Under the pieces are notes generated by a model. That model was not told the DNA's origin, made no database searches, and saw only the letters and a program-made list of their open reading frames with translations. From contig SLQN01000457.1 in assembly GCA_007131465.1 (NCBI GenBank), forward strand, positions 1 to 5,667: DNA of 5,667 bases, written 5' to 3'. This DNA comes from Paracoccaceae bacterium (GTDB lineage Bacteria; Pseudomonadota; Alphaproteobacteria; Rhodobacterales; Rhodobacteraceae). This document shows positions 5,287 to 5,667 of this stretch, in pieces. Made by a program: the position numbers and the translations under genes. Position 1 is the stretch's first letter. Every line of letters starts with the position of its first letter.

Positions 5287-5316
5287 TTGAATTATTGTGC
5301 ATTCGGGCTTTATATA
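5287..5316 (+). promoter_or_regulatory. Likely irr promoter, possibly giving a leaderless message
   Basis: A -35-like TTGAAT (5287-5292) is followed after 17 or 18 bases by TTATAT (5310-5315) or TATATA (5311-5316). Transcription would start at about 5321-5324, that is, at the candidate start codons of irr (ATG at 5316, 5322, 5325). The AT-rich TTTGAATTATTGTGC (5286-5300) loosely resembles Irr-type iron-control boxes, which would suit autoregulation, but the match is poor. The fabA promoter must also lie in 5190-5321; I could not place it. Confidence 0.5.
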
Positions 5317-5321
5317 TGCGC

Positions 5322-5667
5322 ATGATGGAACAGGATTTTGCTACTCTCGATGATCACGCGCTGAAGACAGGCGCGGACTGGTTGGCGCGTGCGAAGGTAC
5401 GCCTCACGCGGCAACGCATGTCGCTGGCAGCCCTTTTGATCGGTGACGGCCATAATCGTCATGTCACGGCCGAAAGCCTGTTTCTGGCCGCCAAGTCCAG
5501 CGGCGAGGCCGTGTCGCTGGCCACGGTCTACAACACGCTGCGGGCATTTTGCGATGCCGGGCTGGTGAATGAGATCACAGTGGATGCCACGCGCTCCTAT
5601 TTCGACACCTGCACCGAAGACCACCCGCATTATTTCTGGGAAGACACGCAGGAACTGACCGATGCGC
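5322..5667 (+). CDS. irr: Irr-type iron response regulator, Fur family (5' part only)
   Basis: This is a Fur-family transcription regulator of the Irr branch, which in alphaproteobacteria senses iron through haem status and controls iron and haem genes. 115 codons are visible before the right edge. The winged-helix part contains RLTRQRMSLAALL (27-39) and the recognition region SLATVYNTLRAFCDAGLVNE (65-84). The dimer/metal region begins with SYFDTCTEDHPHYFWED (92-108), where the Irr histidine cluster reads HPH and the following WED is typical of Irr. No Cys-Pro haem motif is seen in the visible part. Start codons at 5316, 5322 and 5325 are in frame and none has a ribosome binding site; I chose 5322 because the likely promoter would start transcription there. 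Divergent from fabA, an arrangement known in Rhodobacteraceae. A plain Fur or Zur is less likely. Confidence 0.88.
   Translation, partial: MMEQDFATLDDHALKTGADWLARAKVRLTRQRMSLAALLIGDGHNRHVTAESLFLAAKSSGEAVSLATVYNTLRAFCDAGLVNEITVDATRSYFDTCTEDHPHYFWEDTQELTDA

Noticed and set aside
5190..5321. Irr-type iron-control box upstream of irr
   Set aside because: TTTGAATTATTGTGC resembles only one half of such boxes and the second half does not match, so it is not listed as a site.
1..5667. CRISPR array, riboswitch or rRNA
   Set aside because: No regularly spaced direct repeats, rRNA-like stretch or recognisable riboswitch core was seen on either strand.

Overview
The window looks like chromosomal DNA of an alphaproteobacterium, most likely of the Rhodobacteraceae. 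The best evidence is the right end, where fabA (unsaturated fatty acid synthesis) diverges from a Fur-family regulator of the Irr type, both very GC-rich. The species cannot be told from this sequence.

Left part (1-3031): a tripartite TRAP transporter operon on the minus strand, in the order dctP (binding protein), dctQ (small membrane subunit), dctM (large permease, cut by the left edge). The genes are packed tightly: 9 bases lie between dctP and dctQ, and the dctQ stop overlaps the dctM start. A LysR-type regulator reads in the opposite direction, and a 166-base control region separates it from dctP. That region holds a good promoter for the regulator and a perfect 8-base inverted repeat in front of dctP. 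The simplest reading is a local regulator controlling uptake of an unidentified, probably carboxylate, substrate.

Middle part (3032-4679): about 1.65 kb with almost no intact coding. It is a patchwork of short, decayed pieces: an IS1182-type transposase start with three in-frame stops, a possible type I restriction (HsdR) tail piece, an IS1634-like transposase piece, and two IS110-type pieces that abut in opposite orientation. One small intact frame remains, a cysteine-rich HGGxSTG-domain protein. Just beyond its stop lie a sequence that follows the 5' two thirds of a tRNA and a GC-rich hairpin between converging genes.

Right part (4680-5667): fabA on the minus strand and the start of irr on the plus strand, with a 132-base divergent promoter region. 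The irr promoter sits so close to the start codons that the message may be leaderless. GC content is clearly higher here (85 of 120 bases in two lines counted by hand) than in the TRAP/LysR block (64 of 120), which suggests that the two sides of the decayed patchwork have different histories.

I see no convincing new defence or genetic system. The most unusual items are the tRNA-like segment next to the HGGxSTG gene and the inverted IS110 junction.
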